Below are positions 5,047-5,471 of a stretch of DNA of 5,471 bases, in pieces. Positions within the stretch are counted from its first letter, which is position 1. Every line of letters begins with the position of its first letter. The DNA is from JBCBTJ01 sp964597685 (GTDB lineage: Bacteria > Pseudomonadota > Alphaproteobacteria > Caulobacterales > Hyphomonadaceae), in NCBI GenBank assembly GCA_964597685.1, contig CAZQZC010000176.1:1-5471 (forward strand), written 5' to 3'. A program made the position numbers and the translations under genes. A model generated the notes under the pieces. That model saw only the letters and a program-made list of their open reading frames with translations, did no database searches and was not told the DNA's origin.

Positions 5047-5471
5047 TTAGTACAGTCTTTTCTCGTCGTTATACTTCATCATCTTTTCATAGAACTCGAG
5101 CGGCTCGGGCATGGCCGCGTGGGTTTTCACAGCTGCGGCATAGGACGGCAGGCCATCGATCGACGGCCAGTCATCGGGCTTCCACATTTTCGAACGGATC
5201 ATGGATTTGCCGCAGTGATACATGGCCTCTTCCACGTGAACCACGAGGGCCATGTTCGGCCCCTTCCCGTTGACGGCCATCATGGCGAGGATGTCGTCGT
5301 CCTGAACGATCTGCGCGGATCCACTCACGCGAACGACCTCGTTGCGTCTGGGGATGACAAACATCAGTCCGACCCGAGGATTTTCGATGATGTTATGGAA
5401 CGTATCGCCGCGATTGTTGCCCAGCCGATCCGGAATCGCGAGCGTCTTCTGGTCGAGGATTTTCACGAACC
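5047..5471 (-). CDS. PPOX-class FMN-dependent flavoprotein, 5' end cut by window
   Basis: This is the C-terminal roughly 140 residues of a pyridoxamine 5'-phosphate oxidase-like split-barrel protein. The frame is open to the right edge, and GTG 5464-5466 is an internal Val within GFVKILD, as in relatives, so the true start lies outside. The segment TLAIPDRLGNNRGDTFHNI, then ENPRVGLMFVIP and VRVSGSAQIV, matches the DR_2398/MSMEG-type group of probable FMN-dependent PPOX enzymes. The Arg and Asn residues of DRLGNNR are expected to contact FMN phosphate. VVHVEEAMYHCGKSMIRSKMW, about 74-95 residues into the visible part, is the other conserved block. Homologues are cytoplasmic dimers whose substrates are mostly unknown, with heme, F420 and pyridoxal-type chemistry all found in the superfamily. 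It is the first visible gene of the minus-strand cluster. The family call is secure and the reaction is not known. Confidence 0.88.
   Translation of the reverse strand, partial: FVKILDQKTLAIPDRLGNNRGDTFHNIIENPRVGLMFVIPRRNEVVRVSGSAQIVQDDDILAMMAVNGKGPNMALVVHVEEAMYHCGKSMIRSKMWKPDDWPSIDGLPSYAAAVKTHAAMPEPLEFYEKMMKYNDEKRLY

Noticed and set aside
4481..5050. 189-codon plus-strand frame spanning the helical-protein and cupin genes
   Set aside because: It is antisense to two genes with good starts and family features, and has no recognisable domain of its own.

Overview
The window looks like chromosomal DNA of a GC-rich alphaproteobacterium. Grounds are strong G/C preference at third codon positions, compact gene packing, GGAG-type ribosome binding sites and protein families common in that class. 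Genus cannot be fixed from the sequence. Both ends cut through genes.

Layout. Bases 1-1178 (+) hold the C-terminal three quarters of serA, D-3-phosphoglycerate dehydrogenase of serine synthesis, followed by a strong hairpin at 1192-1220. A WrbA/flavodoxin-type FMN oxidoreductase follows at 1307-1900 (+). It converges on an MFE-2-type short-chain dehydrogenase at 1897-2814 (-), and the two stop codons overlap within one CTAG. Upstream of that dehydrogenase, on the same strand, is a hairpin and then a CarF/TMEM189 (Kua) lipid desaturase homologue at 2885-3472 (-). This family includes the plasmanylethanolamine desaturase that makes plasmalogens. Two inverted TGAGCG-type elements, 11 of 12 bases alike, sit before the desaturase gene and look like binding sites for a TetR-type regulator that is not in the window.

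About 3577-4108 contains no convincing gene. It has several inverted repeats and a short open stretch that may be a gene remnant. From 4109 to the right edge is a tight minus-strand cluster, read right to left: a PPOX-class FMN flavoprotein (cut by the window edge), a DUF861-like cupin, and an unrecognised helical protein that may have a ferritin-like fold.

How they work together. The desaturase and the dehydrogenase are codirectional and both plausibly act on lipids or acyl chains, so they may be co-transcribed, although a hairpin lies between them. The three-gene cluster at the right is very likely an operon of unknown purpose. No CRISPR array, tRNA, rRNA or intact mobile element was seen. 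Nothing here is clearly a new system. The least ordinary parts are the desaturase with its operator-like sites, the structured gene-free stretch, and the right-hand operon.
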